Assembly: GCF_000346465.2 (NCBI RefSeq)
Contig: NC_034016.1
Span: forward strand, 9,996,027 to 10,060,026
Direction: 5' to 3'
Length of the DNA: 64,000 nt
Source: Prunus persica
Lineage: Eukaryota; Streptophyta; Magnoliopsida; Rosales; Rosaceae
How positions within the stretch are numbered: the stretch's first letter is position 1; each line of letters begins with the position of its first letter. Positions 23,384-36,400 of this stretch are shown here, one piece after another. A program made the position numbers and the translations under genes. The notes under the pieces were generated by a model, which saw only the letters and a program-made list of their open reading frames with translations, was not told where the DNA came from and did no database searches.

Positions 23384-24112
23384 CTTCGTTTGGTTAATGG
23401 AATGAATTTAAGAGGAAATTATTTCTCATGTCATTTCCCATGTTAGAAATCATTTCTTATGTCCTAAGAGATGAGAAATGGAAGATTCTTTTCCCATGTT
23501 TGGTAATGCTGGGAAAGTAACCGGGATATATCACTTTATTTCCTTTCCTATGTTTGTTTTGAGTAGGAATGAAAAACAAAATTTGTATAAATTTTCAATT
23601 ATACCCATATTAAATTAAATAAAAAAAGAAAGCATTTAATAATACAGTCCTGATCTCTTGGACCCCTGTAGTCCAAGAGATTTATGGTCACTCACCGTTG
23701 GATGTAAATTCAACGGTTCACTCATTTATGACTTGAATCGGGTAATAATCATTTATGTCATATTGCATTTATATATATCATTTTGAACCATTGGATTAAT
23801 ATCCAACGGTGGGTGACCACAATCTCTTGGACTCCTGTGGTCCAAGAGATCGGGACTGTTAATAATATATTGTAATTCTAAATTGTTAATGGGGACAAAA
23901 TGGTCATGAAAAATGTGTATTTAATGTTGGTTTATTTCCCCAAACTTTCCCATGAGGAAAGAAAACAAAACCCAAGTTGGGAAGATGACTTCACTTTCCC
24001 CCTACTTCCCCATGGGTCAGGCAACAATTTCTCATACCTGAATTTACCAAATATGGGAAAATAATTGATTTCTCGTCCCCAAGTCTCCTTTCTCATGAAT
24101 CAAACGGGGCAT
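23384..24112. mobile_element. MITE-like element with degenerate inverted ends upstream of RFC1
   Basis: The left end (ACTTCGTTTGGTTAATGGAATG) and the inverse of the right end (TGCCCCGTTTGATTCATGAG) share a CGTTTGRTT core. The inner arms repeat related TTTCCCATG/CATGGGAAA words in opposite orientation. No gene is present. It contains a younger MITE at 23645-23858. I did not find a clear target duplication. Confidence 0.45.
23636..23867. mobile_element. Mutator-like MITE (23645-23858) with 9-bp target duplication
   Basis: The 214-bp element has long inverted arms containing GATCTCTTGGACYCCTGTRG and CACYCACCGTTGGAT. It is flanked by TTAATAATA at 23636-23644 and 23859-23867, an exact 9-bp duplication typical of Mutator-like transposition. 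Each arm also contains a small internal palindrome (CTCTTGGAC..GTCCAAGAG). Confidence 0.85.
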
Positions 24113-24570
24113 ATAAGCCTATCCCAAAGTCCATGGTTTATTCTAAGTAAATTTAGGTTTTAGTAACAAAAAAACTTTAACTTTTGGAAAAAAGCCAAAT
24201 TTGTTTCCAAAAAAACAGAAAAACTTCTCAATTTTCAAATCAAAGACATGCAAATATAAAAGATTTCTTAGGAAATTCAAAAATAAATAAGGACAATTTT
24301 ATCCTTTTTAACTTTTTAAAAAAAATTTCTCTCTCCTTTAGCCTTTTTCAAAATCTCCTGTCCAATTTTTTTTGGTTCGGGGAAAGTCTCGATTGAATAC
24401 ACCAGTAAACATAAATGAAAACATAAAATTTAGTAAAAGAAAAAGAAAAGTAAACCCCACCTCCTCTCTCACTCCCCTCTGTGCCACCCACCGCCTCCAC
24501 CGAGACCTTACCCGTTACCGTCAAATTCACCAGCCTCAGCCGACCCCACCCCTACCTCCTCCTCCTCCTC

Positions 24571-24600
24571 TCTCTCTCTCTCTCTCTCTCTCTGGCTCTC
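24571..24600. repeat. (CT)n microsatellite in the RFC1 5' leader
   Basis: A pure CT run of roughly 24 bases follows CTC-rich sequence just upstream of the leader intron of RFC1. Pyrimidine-rich tracts are frequent in plant 5' leaders. Length polymorphism is likely. Confidence 0.85.
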
Positions 24601-24958
24601 TCATTCAGTTTCTCTCTCTATTTCCGCCCAAACACCCCGACCCAAATCTACCTCTGCTAAACCCACTCTCTCAGCTCTCTCATTCGATCCCAAAACCCAA
24701 ATACCGTCAAAAACCCAAACGCCCAGACCCGAATCGTCATCTCTCTTGAAACAAGGTAAAGTCTTTTTCTTGGTTGAATTTTTCGTGTGGGTTTGATTTC
24801 TAGAATGGTTTTATATCTACATGCATGTCAAAAGTATGAGTCGGTGATAGTGATAATATTCCTAACATGTTATTCCTCGTTCTTGCACTTTATAGGTTGC
24901 GTAAAATTGGAGGCAGAGAGGTTTGCTGCCGCATTGTAGCTTAAGCTAATCTTCAGAC

Positions 24959-27454
24959 ATGGTAAGCCAAACTTCAGACACTTTATAGTTTCCGGAAACA
25001 ATGCTCTTTGTTCTTGGGAAATTGCAGGAAAAGATATATTTTCTAAGGTTTAAGTTTTAATTGTTTGATTCTTCGTACCCTATATAAGTTGATGATGACA
25101 TCTTGAAATTGGGGTTTTGGGTTTGTTTGTTTGTTTGTTTTTCGGATGCATAAAGTCACAGGCAGATATTAGGAAGTGGTTTATGAAGTCGCACGACAAG
25201 GGCAATGGCAAGAAACCTGCGCCGACTACTTCACAGACTCCTTCTACAGCTAAGGAAGAGCCTAAAGAACCAGTGAGTTTTCGGTTTGGTTTGGTGACAA
25301 ACTAAGATTTTGTTGCATTTGCTTGGTTGTGTCTGTAAAAGTCAGACATATCGTTTTTAGCATCTATGGTTTGGATAAACTAACAGCTACTTGATGCAGG
25401 TCTGATTGGGTTTAAATGGTTTTAGAGACATTAGTTTGTGTTATTTGCTTCTAAACAACAATATGATTTGTAAACACTGTATGTTCTTTTTTAAAACAAA
25501 AAAGTAGAATGATTTTTCCACTGCGTGGTTTTAAGAGAATTGATATACAAACATTGTACTGAATATAATGATAAGAAAAGGAGGCTTGTTTTCTTAATCA
25601 TGTTATGTATTTTGTTCTTGTAGTAATCAAGGAAACTATGAAAGTGTAATCAGAATCTCAAACCAAAACGGAAATTCCACAGAAAGAACACCACCCCCTC
25701 CCAAGTTGGCTAGTCCACACAGGAGCATGGGAATTTCGAAACTTTGTTTGTCATAATAAACTTTCCCATTTGTTTTCTTGTGTGCTTTTATCTGTGATAA
25801 ACCAGGTGCATGGAGGTCAAGAGAATCCAGGCAGGAGGAAAACTAGCAAGTATTTTACCACAGATAAGCCAAAAGCTGAAAAAGAAACTGAAGTTCCAGC
25901 CAAAAGAAAGACTCACAAGGAACCTGATGAATCCGTGAAACCCTCACCTGCAAAAAAAGTTCACAAAGTTGTCGATGATGACGATGATTTTGTCTTACCT
26001 CATTCAAAGAAGAACTCAGTTGATGCGACTCCTAGTAAGAAATTGAAGAGTGCATCTGGCGTGGGAGTCCCACAGAAACTTACGGCTATTGATGAAGGTG
26101 GTGATAATGACGTCAAGGATGCTGAATCTCCTCACAAGCCTGGTGGTAAGGGTCGTGGTGGAAGAGGTACTTCGGCAGGACCAGCTGGTGGAAGAGGTAC
26201 TTCGGCAGGACCAGCTGGTGGAAGAGGCAGGGGCGCTGGACGAGGTGGATTTATGAATTTCGGAGATAGAAAAGATCCTCCACACAAAGGAGAAAAGGTT
26301 TAGTGTTTTGGAATGCCTGGAATTGATTGTTGAAATGATCGTATTATTCTTGATGTTAACCATTAGTCCCTGTTTGCGTGTCTCAGGAAGTTCCTGAAGG
26401 TGCTCCAGATTGTTTAGCTGGTTTAACTTTTGTAATTAGTGGTACACTTGACAGGTATTTGTTTGTTTGACTTTCACAAGCTTGTTTGTACATTTGGTTG
26501 TAGATTTAAAATCCCTTGCACATACCTTCTTGGGAATCAGCAACCCGATTTTTCTAGGAAGCTATTACATATAACGGCTTCATGTACTTGTTAGGATTGT
26601 GTTGATATTATTGTTTCAATTACGATGTTTGTCTGGTTGCATTAATTAATTTGATTATGTCTTCTTTCCTTGCTTTCTTGGTAGAGTTTAATAAATATTT
26701 ATCTTGCAGCATAAGATTGAAGTTTAAAATTTTACCATACTTACAGTTTGGAAAGAGAGGAAGCAGAGGAATTGATAAAACGTCATGGCGGTCGTATTAC
26801 TGGATCTGTCAGCAAGAAAACGGTTACTTCATGTTTCTATCTTGTAATTTCTTGTATTTTGATACCACTGCTGGCATGTGATTAACATAGTCTGTTTGCA
26901 GAACTATCTTTTATGTGACGAAGATATTGAGGGAAGGAAATCCTCTAAAGCCAAAGAACTTGGGTTTGTTATCTTGGACCGAACTAGATGCAATTTCATA
27001 TTACTTCTGCTTCCTTTATTTATCATCTAAATTTTAATTGTATTCTGTAGTACTGCTTTTCTCACCGAGGATGGACTGTTTGATATGATTCGGGCATCTA
27101 TCCGTGCTAAAGTACCTGTGCAAGAGGCCAAGAAATCTGTGGATGATGCGGCAGCAGCACCTTTGCCCAAGAAAAGTCCTAATAAAGTAGCATCAAAGAG
27201 TATGTTGCAGTTAACTAAGCAGTTTTGGTCTATCATTCTTATGGCAGATTCATAATTTAGTTTTTGGTTTGACTGGGTTTATGTGTGTGGGCCATGCTTA
27301 ATTGCATATCACATAGTTTGTTGAGTGGGCATTCTTGCTTTTCATTTTGCTTTATCTTTTTGTCTGTCTAACTCTGTAATTTCTTATGTGGATTTACTGT
27401 GTTTTTACATTGACCTCTTTATTCATATAGGCACTTGAATTATGTATATGTTTA

Positions 27455-27496
<42 letters not shown>

Positions 27497-30400
27497 GTGT
27501 CCAATTATGTGTTGTTATGCAGTGTAGTGTTTATGCATATTGTCACACAGCTAGATACATAAAAACATTTATAGATAATTCATATATATATATATATATT
27601 TATTTGTACATAACTTTTGCTTTACTAAGCAATAACGTTCTTGAGGCAATCTGCTCAAAGACAATGAAGAAAGTACCTTACCCTCCGTTTGGATGAATGA
27701 ATTGAAAATTGCACAGAATTCTTAAATGACGGAATTTATATCTCCATCGTTTAAATTTCTGGCAGTTGATGATTTCAGTGTTTGGATTTATGTATCTTGA
27801 ATTTTGTAAATGACACAAATTATAGGGAAAACGAAAACCTGATCAGTAGAAATTGCGAAATGACGCTTCTTTTAGCAGAAATTAAACTCAGGAATCTTGA
27901 TACCCAATTTCCATGATTTTTTCCGCGTGTCATTTAATAAGTTCCGTGCTTAAGTTGCCAAACAATGAAAATATCAATTTCTCCTCTTCAATTCCCGACT
28001 TTTAGCTAAATCCCAAGTTATTTTCCTCCATCCAAACGGAGGAAAAATTGAAATGAGATTTCGAAGATATTAATGTAGCATTGGCTACTGTACAGTTCTG
28101 CAGGCAAATAATCATCATATGTTTTTGCACTGTCCCCCCCTCCCTTCACAAATCTGGAGCAAACAAGTTGTCTTGTAGTTTGGTTTGGGTGATTGGAAGG
28201 AACTGTGATTATCTGCTCTCAGATGTTATCAATATGATTATCTTATATTCTCCTTCATCTTTTTATTTTTAAGTGTAGCCATATATCCAATAAAAATTTA
28301 CTCTCAATTTTACTTTTGAAGGAATAATACTTAGATTTTTTTGTCAAAAAAAATGTTGCACATTGTTATCTTTTAACTAAATGATCAAAGTCAACTTTGT
28401 GATGATTCTTCTTCTTCTTCTTCTTCTTGACCCCTTCGCATATTTCTCTACCTTCAAAAGTGTGTATATCTCTCTCTCTCTCTCTCTCTCTCTGCCCATC
28501 TTGTATCATGTGTATAGTATTTTGCATTGATGGAGCCTATGCCCTGGAGGGCACAAGTAAACTTTCTTGTTATATGGAGTTTGGATGCTTTTCCTAGCAG
28601 GTTAATATAGTAGTTGCATCTTATTTGAAGAATAAAAAGTAGTTGCATGGTTATTGAAGTTTTCTTATAAAATAGACATGTACTGTTCCAGAAGATTGTG
28701 CTGGAAGCTCCTTGGCATCAAGTGTATCCCACAAACAATTGGAGTCAGATGCTTCCCATGCTAGGCGTAAGAAGCAACCTACTGAGCATTCTGCCTCTAC
28801 TTGGACAGAAAAATATAGGCCAAAGGTTCCAAATGACATTATCGGGAATCAGTCACTGGTATGCCTGTTAATTATTGCTTTACCACCATTGCATCTGCTG
28901 TTGAATCGTTGTCCGCACATGCATCTATCTAGAAACCATTGTAAGTTTGTTATTGTGATAAAATTTATGTAATGTCTAATATGCAGGTAAAGCAGCTTCA
29001 TGATTGGTTGGTACATTGGCATGAGCAATTTCTTGATACTGGAAATAAGAAAAAAGGCAAAAACCCAACCAATTCTAGTGCCAAAAAGGCTGTACTATTA
29101 AGTGGAACGCCTGGTATAGGGAAAACGACGTCCGCTAAGTTAGTCAGTCAGATGCTTGGTTTCCAGACAATTGAGGTGTCAATACTTTTACCAAATTTGC
29201 ATAACTATGGAATAATTTGAATGTTGCTGAGTTATGTTACTCAATGCAAATGCCTGCATATTGTTTAGGTAAATGCTAGTGACAGTCGTGGGAAAGCTGA
29301 TTCCAAGATTGAAAAGGGAATTGGTGGAAGCAATGCAAATTCTATTAAAGAGCTTGTCAGCAACAAGGCCCTGAGCATGGATGGGTTGGTTTTACACACT
29401 TTCTCTATATAATGTATATTTTTTGGGGTCATTTATGCATAGGATGTGCCTGAAGGAATTTATTTTCTCTAGTTAATTCTTAGTTAAATTTGCAGATTAA
29501 AGCATCCCAAAACTGTGCTAATTATGGATGAGGTTGATGGGATGTCTGCTGGAGATCGGGGAGGAGTTGCTGATCTTATTGCTAGCATAAAGATTTCTAA
29601 AATTCCTGTGATCTGCATTTGTAATGATCGTTACAGTCAGAAACTGAAAAGTCTTGTGAACTACTGTTTACTTCTCAGCTTTCGGAAACCTACTAAACAA
29701 CAGGTCCCCCCCACCTCCCTAACAGTAAATTTTTGGTGTTTTGATATATTTTAGTATTTTAAAGAATTTGTTCTTATATGTTACTTGAGTGCATTCTTTC
29801 TAGTAATTACTTGCAAGTTGCCAAACCATGCTACTAATTGGTTCTTATTAATGTTGGCAATGTTTAAAAAGTTTGGAGCGCTGTCATTGAATGATTTTTC
29901 TAATTTTTTAATTTGGCTTGCTATATTGATTGAAAGTGTGCACTGCGACATATGTGTGTGCGCACTCGGACACACAAACTGACAGATGTGATGAAAATTA
30001 AATTGTTTATGCTGGTTGTGATGCATAAGAAACTTTTTTGTTAATTAAGCCAATGACTAATGTATTTTAAAGGATTCCACAACATGCTCCTATATCTGTA
30101 ACGTGATAATTTTTGTTGCTTTATGATGTTGGGTGCCACAAAAACTTCTTTGGTATGAGAGATATTTTTTGATCATTAAACAAGTGGTTTAATAGGTTAT
30201 TTTTGTCGACCTAGAACTGAAAGATTAATTTTCGACAATAAAAGTGTCTTTGTTCCATTCATTGGCATTTTGGTAGTGAATACTAAACATTGAAGTCAAA
30301 CAAATTTACCAAGGTTGACAAAAAACATTTTGGTTATGCTACAGACTTGTTTGTTTCGTTTGGTTCTGGGTATAGCAATATCTGTTGTCTAACAACACGC

Positions 30401-33400
30401 TGGCATGTTTTTTCTCAAAGCCTCAGCTCTTATCCTTTCCAGCCTCGGGTTGTAGTACCTGAACTTGAATTGTAATTTTTTTTAAGCAGTTAGAGAAAAG
30501 CATTAAAATGTGAAGGCGTGATTTGGTCCATAAGAAAGAACCAATTGATTTGTTATTGGATTTTATTTCTTTTGGACAGGGAAACAAGTTTGGCATTATT
30601 TTTCTGTAAGTTAGGATGTAAATATCTCTGGCAGCGATAAATGGGCAGCACTCAAACACTCACTTTTGACTTTATGTTTTTGAGGAAAATCTCATGTAGT
30701 GTGATGTTTAGCCAATTTAATGTAGGGAAAACCTTTTCGTTCCTGTATATAAAATACAGATATATGCTTCCCATGGCCTGTTGTGCATGCATGTGGGCTG
30801 ATGTAGTTGTGAAAATCTGCATTGGTGATTGCATATAGAAGTGCTTGTTTTTCTTCATGTGTATATGGGCATGGATAGGAAATTTTATTTTTGTGCATTT
30901 GTAATACAGTTAGAAATGACATTTCATGCTTTTTGACTCTTAAATTTGGCTTACCTTTGAATAAGGTTTGAATGACGTTGCTGCCAGGAAGCAGTTCTAA
31001 CACTTTATATTGTGTTCATGGTGGTAGATGGCAAAGAGGTTGATGCAAATTGCAAATGCTGAAGGACTTAAAGTTAATGAGGTAAATATTGTGATGAAAG
31101 TCTAACTGTTTGGAGTTATCATGTACCATATTGCTACAGAAGCTTTGGACCCCACCAAATATTGTAAATTATTATTTCTGGAAATATTAAGCGTGAGACA
31201 AATTCTATTGTTAAGCAAAATGGACTATATTGTAGAATTATATAATTTAATTTTCTTTTACCCCCTTTGTTAGGGCCTAGTTCAGTTTAGGTACTTGTTC
31301 TTTTTGTGTTAAGTGCTAACCTTCGTAATTGTATTTTGTACTATGGTTTTACGTGTGATCAAGTATCTGGCTTATCTGGTTTCTGACATGTATTTAAAGG
31401 TTCTTTTTTATTCCCATGTTGATTAATCTTCTTGTCATTTTCTCAGATTGCTCTTGAGGAACTCGCAGAAAAAGTTAATGGAGACATGCGAATGGCAGTT
31501 AACCAGTTGCAGTATATGAGCCTATCAATGTCTGTGATTAAATATGATGATGTAAGGCAGCGCTTATTAAGCAGTGCAAAGGATGAAGATATTTCACCAT
31601 TCACAGCTGTTGACAAGTATGTCCGCAATATTTTCATTTTTGGCTCTGGTTTTCTGCATCTTGCTGTCTATTGATATGCATGTCTTCTCTTATTCATTTC
31701 TATTTGCTGTACTTTGTTTCTTGATCGATTTATGCATAAAAATTCTTTAATATTTGAGGTTGCTGTTTCAACCATGACTTTACGATTCACTTCTTTGCTC
31801 TCAATTATATGCTTTGTTTTTGTTTTTAATAAAAAACAAAATTTTATTGATAAACTTTGGAACAGTACAAAGATGCAGTGGAAAAGCTATCCACTGAGAA
31901 AATGTAGAAATTAAGAAACTAACCCACCATCCACAAATCAGAAAAACTTAAGGTCTGAGCTCAATTCTTTTTTGATTTTGAGAAATGAAGTTTTATCGGA
32001 ATCTTAATGGAAAACATACAACGTAATACCGCAACGCACCATCTACCGTACAACAGGAATACATTAAAATTCATTGCATAAGCTTAAATAAGTACAGCCT
32101 TCCAATTGGCAAAAATTCCAAAGGCGGTATTTCCCTGAATACAGAAGAAACCGGAGCTGATAATGATGCCCAAAACTGTAACTTGTTCCGTAAAACCTCC
32201 ACTTTCACGATGCCCAAAACCTTACAATATCCCATAAAACCTCTGTTTGTCTCCCCTCTATAACTTTTAAAGATCCTTTTGTTTCTCTCTAACCATACCA
32301 CCCAAAATACAGGCATTACACCACAATCTGATGAAGTCTTTGCCTTCTTTCCTTCGCCAAAAGCGTCTTGTTTCCCTCATGTTAAATTGAACTTCTCAGA
32401 ATCTTGTTACGGGTACTTTTTCCAGTCAGTGAAGGCTCTATTTGGCCTTCAGGAGTGTTGAGAATATCCCACATCCAAGGATGGAGGCCTAGCTTAAGAG
32501 CTTAAAAGATCTTGGGCCTCTCCATCCTTTCCCATTTGGTTTTGGGTTGAATGCTTTCATTCTAGTATGCGTCCATTACCATGTGTGTGATGCTGACTTG
32601 TCTTTTTGTCCTGCAGGCTGTTTGGTTTTAATGCAGGAAAGTTGCGGATGGATGAGCGTGTTGACCTGAGCATGAGTGATCCTGATCTAGTCCCTCTTCT
32701 TATACAGGTGCGTGCTTTGCTAGCGCAGCTGTTTTTGGCTGGCATATTCTGAATAAAAAATGATATAACAAACGGTGAGATATTTTAATCTGCTGAGTTT
32801 CACTATCGAATACTACTGCCAGAAGAAGACTTGCAGTGCATAGTGTTAACAGGCTGCATGGATGATAACCTATTCAGCAGTTTCTGTTTCATGTCACTGG
32901 TTAACTAATAATTATCATATACGTTTGTAATAACAATAACATCAGGAGTGCTGGTTAATTATAAACATATGACTGCACGAAGCATTATCTTGGAATGCTT
33001 TTCAGTTGAAAATGATATTAATGTGAATAGAATTTTTAAGGGACACTTAACTTAGTAGGAGCATATTCCTAAAAGATACTTTTTCGACGTTTCCTTTGAT
33101 GTGTTATTTCACTAATCAGAACTCATGAACAATTTTATTTTATTTTTACAAGTAAAAGAAATTTACTAGAGCGAACAGGTGATGGGTGGTATACACCTTA
33201 ACAAATGATTCCAATGCTCACATACTGAACTGTTCTGACTATCATTACAGCTCTTCAGACAAATTTCTAATACTATGTGAGAACTTGAACTTGCATCGAT
33301 ATGAAGAACTGTTTTAACATTTGTATCATGACTCTGGCCAAAAAAGAAAGAGCAACAGTTGTATCATGAGATTAATCTGGAATATTCTTATAATTTGGTA

Positions 33401-36400
33401 TGATAACTATGAAATAGGAAGAAAGGATAAAAAAATGTATATTCTAAGCTATCAGTCTCTTTCTCTCTCCCCCTTCTCTGTAGATATAATATATATATAT
33501 ATATCAATATTCAAGTCAAGAAAGAGTTGAAAGGAAGCTTAGTGTGTTCTTACTCACCACACTCTCCTCCAGTTTTTAAATATGTGCTATTTGACTTAAG
33601 ATCTTAGTGCGGCTAGTACCCATACGAATGACTAGATATTTGATTTTGCTTCATTTTCTTTTGATCACTTCCATTCTTCATGGACTTAGATGTAAACTTA
33701 CATTTATTCAAACATGGACACTTATGCTGTCAAATTTTAACCTTATTCTTTTTCCAAATGATGATATTTGTAGTGAAATGTTTAAATATTCTCGTATATT
33801 AAGCTTATTATGCAATTTCTGGCAGGAAAATTATATTAACTATAGGCCAAGTTCGGCTGTCAAGGATGATAGTGGGATAAAACGCATGAACTTGATTGCC
33901 CATGCCGCTGAGTCTATTGGCAATGGGGATATTTTCAATGTACAGATTAGAAAATATCGGCAATGGCAGCTTTCCCAAAGTGCTTGTCTTTCATCCTCTA
34001 TTTTTCCGTATGTTTCTTAACATCAGCTATGGAAGTCGAAATAATATCTTTATGAGTGTATTCGTATTTCTAGTATGTGGTATCATTTTTATACTCATTT
34101 TTTGTTATAATCAGTGCTGCATTGTTGCGTGGGCAAAGAGAGACACTTGAGCAGGTAATGAATTTCTATTACATGCAAGCTTATAAATTCCAAAAGTGTA
34201 ACTGATGCTCTTTGTGGCCTTGGAAAATGTATTGATTCTGTGTGCTCTAGCGATTCACATTTATTGTCCCCATTGATTTTCTTTTTCCTTTTTTTTATGT
34301 TATGCCAGAGGTATACGCCATATTTGGGATATTATGTGATTGACTTATGCTAGTGTAGACTATTGTAAAAAAGTTCTGCTGGTTTCTTTGAGAGTGAAAC
34401 CTGTGCTAGTTTCGTCTTTAGTGGGCTGATCGTTGTTTATGAAATTAAGATGAAGGTAGGGTGTTTTGTGGTGGAGCAGAACTTATTTCTTGAAAGTTTA
34501 ACGAGGAAATTTATTGAAAAATGTGCTAAGGAGCTGCGTTTAACAAAGTAATGTACTAGAGATTACAGCCTCTCTTTATGGTGACTATTCAATCAAACGA
34601 TTAATTAAAGGATTAGAAAAACAAAAGATTAATTCCACAGGGCTAGCTCAAGAATTTGCTCCCATTTCCAATCCCTGTCTAAGTGTAGCATTAATCAATC
34701 ACTTAGGAGCTGCTCTAAGAACAGCTTGGTTAACCTTATGAGAATAGGCTCATGCCAGCTTGGGTCATTGCATGCAGTCAAGGGAGTCTGACCCATGCCA
34801 CACCGACAAATATAGCTGAGGAACATAACTCTCAAGGAAAGCAAAATGCAAGGTTATTTGACCCTTGCTCTGTTATAGGACTAGCAGGTTGGGTCAACAT
34901 AGAAACTGTCTAGTTGGTCCCTCTTCCAGCTAGTCTCACTTCTTGTAATAACTCTCTTTAATTTTGTGTTTGTCACTTTAGTAAATGAATGAACCTTTAC
35001 TTTCAGTAGATTTTCACATGGTTATGCTATTGTAATTTCTCATGAAATTTTTGAAAATCTTTCAAATGCCTGACAATATAACTGGTTTTTCTTTATAATC
35101 ATAACTTCCTCTTTGTTCTCATTGGACCACTGGTTCAACTGAATTGTCCCCTTTCTTCAGTTTATAGAGTTGGGTTTGATTCCTATTAAAGAGGACTTAT
35201 ACATTTGTGGTACTTGGAAAATTCAGTTTTTGGGTTTTATACCTTCCAAATGTTGTGAAATGTACATGTTATATATGCATTGAGGTGTATGCTTATTGTC
35301 ACAAGTTGGCCTTCTTTTGCAGGGAGAAAGGAATTTTAATAGATTTGGGGGGTGGCTGGGAAAGAACTCAACACTTGGAAAAAATTCGAGGCTCTTGGAA
35401 GATTTGCATGTCCATCTTCTCGCTTCTCGTGAATCTAGTTCGGGGAGGTAGTCTCTGTTCTACGTTTGAACTTCTGGTCACTAACCTAATGCATTTGTCT
35501 TTGAGTTTTGCAATGGCTTATGCCAACATATAAACGTTGTTGACTTGTATAAGGACTGAAATTAATTTACAACCAATGATGTTTTTAAGGGTAAATGTCT
35601 CCTTGGAACCTTAGGTCCTTTTGTAAACTTTTATTTTCTTGTCTGCACATTACCAGTGTCTCCTAGGAAAGAAACTTAACTTTTTTATATTTATTTTGGA
35701 GCCTAATGGTTATCTTAAAATTTCCCTTCTGTTTTTTGTCCTACTGTTCCTTGCCTTTTAGCTTGAAAATTTTAGAAATTTCCATGTGCAATCTCTGGAT
35801 TACTTTTGATATAATATATTGGATTAGTAAATGTTTATCATATAGTTTATATAAGGTTTTTATTAGTAAATATGTGTTCATTTCAAAGCAATAGGGTGGA
35901 AGCACAAAACTATGTTCACTCAATGGTGTTCTTAGGATGCTGATTTACTTAGCTTCGTAGATTCTTTGATCATAAGGTTCAGATATGCAAGGCAAAATGT
36001 TTTTCTTGGGGTATCCTCTGTTTGACTAACTAGATAGAGTCTAGAAGCTAGTATCCTCTGTTCTAGTCTCTTTGTGTTCTGTTCTCTTTACTGCAAATGC
36101 AGTTTTAATCTCATCATAGTCTGCTTCATTTCTTTGCTGGTGCTATTGGAAAGAGTTCGTTTGTCTGGAGGGAGAGATGGTATGAGGCGTTGGGAGTTGG
36201 CATCTTCAGGATAGTTCTCTTGAAAATCTGTTTTTAGAAATTTAATTGATAGATCTGATCAGTCAGTTTTTGCTCCAGCTGAGGTGATATGTGAAGCAAA
36301 GGTTTTGGGTTGGCTTGTGGTTCACAAGAGGGTGAGCACATGTGGCTTGCTTCAGAATAAGAGACCTAATTGCTGCCTTTCTCCAAGTTGGTGTAAAATG

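Noticed and set aside
26016..26363. 115-codon minus-strand frame opposite RFC1 exon 3
   Set aside because: It is the shadow of the Gly/Arg-rich coding repeat; Ser/Thr runs follow from the complementary codons.
35207..35533. 108-codon frame overlapping RFC1 exon 17
   Set aside because: It is in a different frame from the RFC1 exon and has no similarity to anything recognised.
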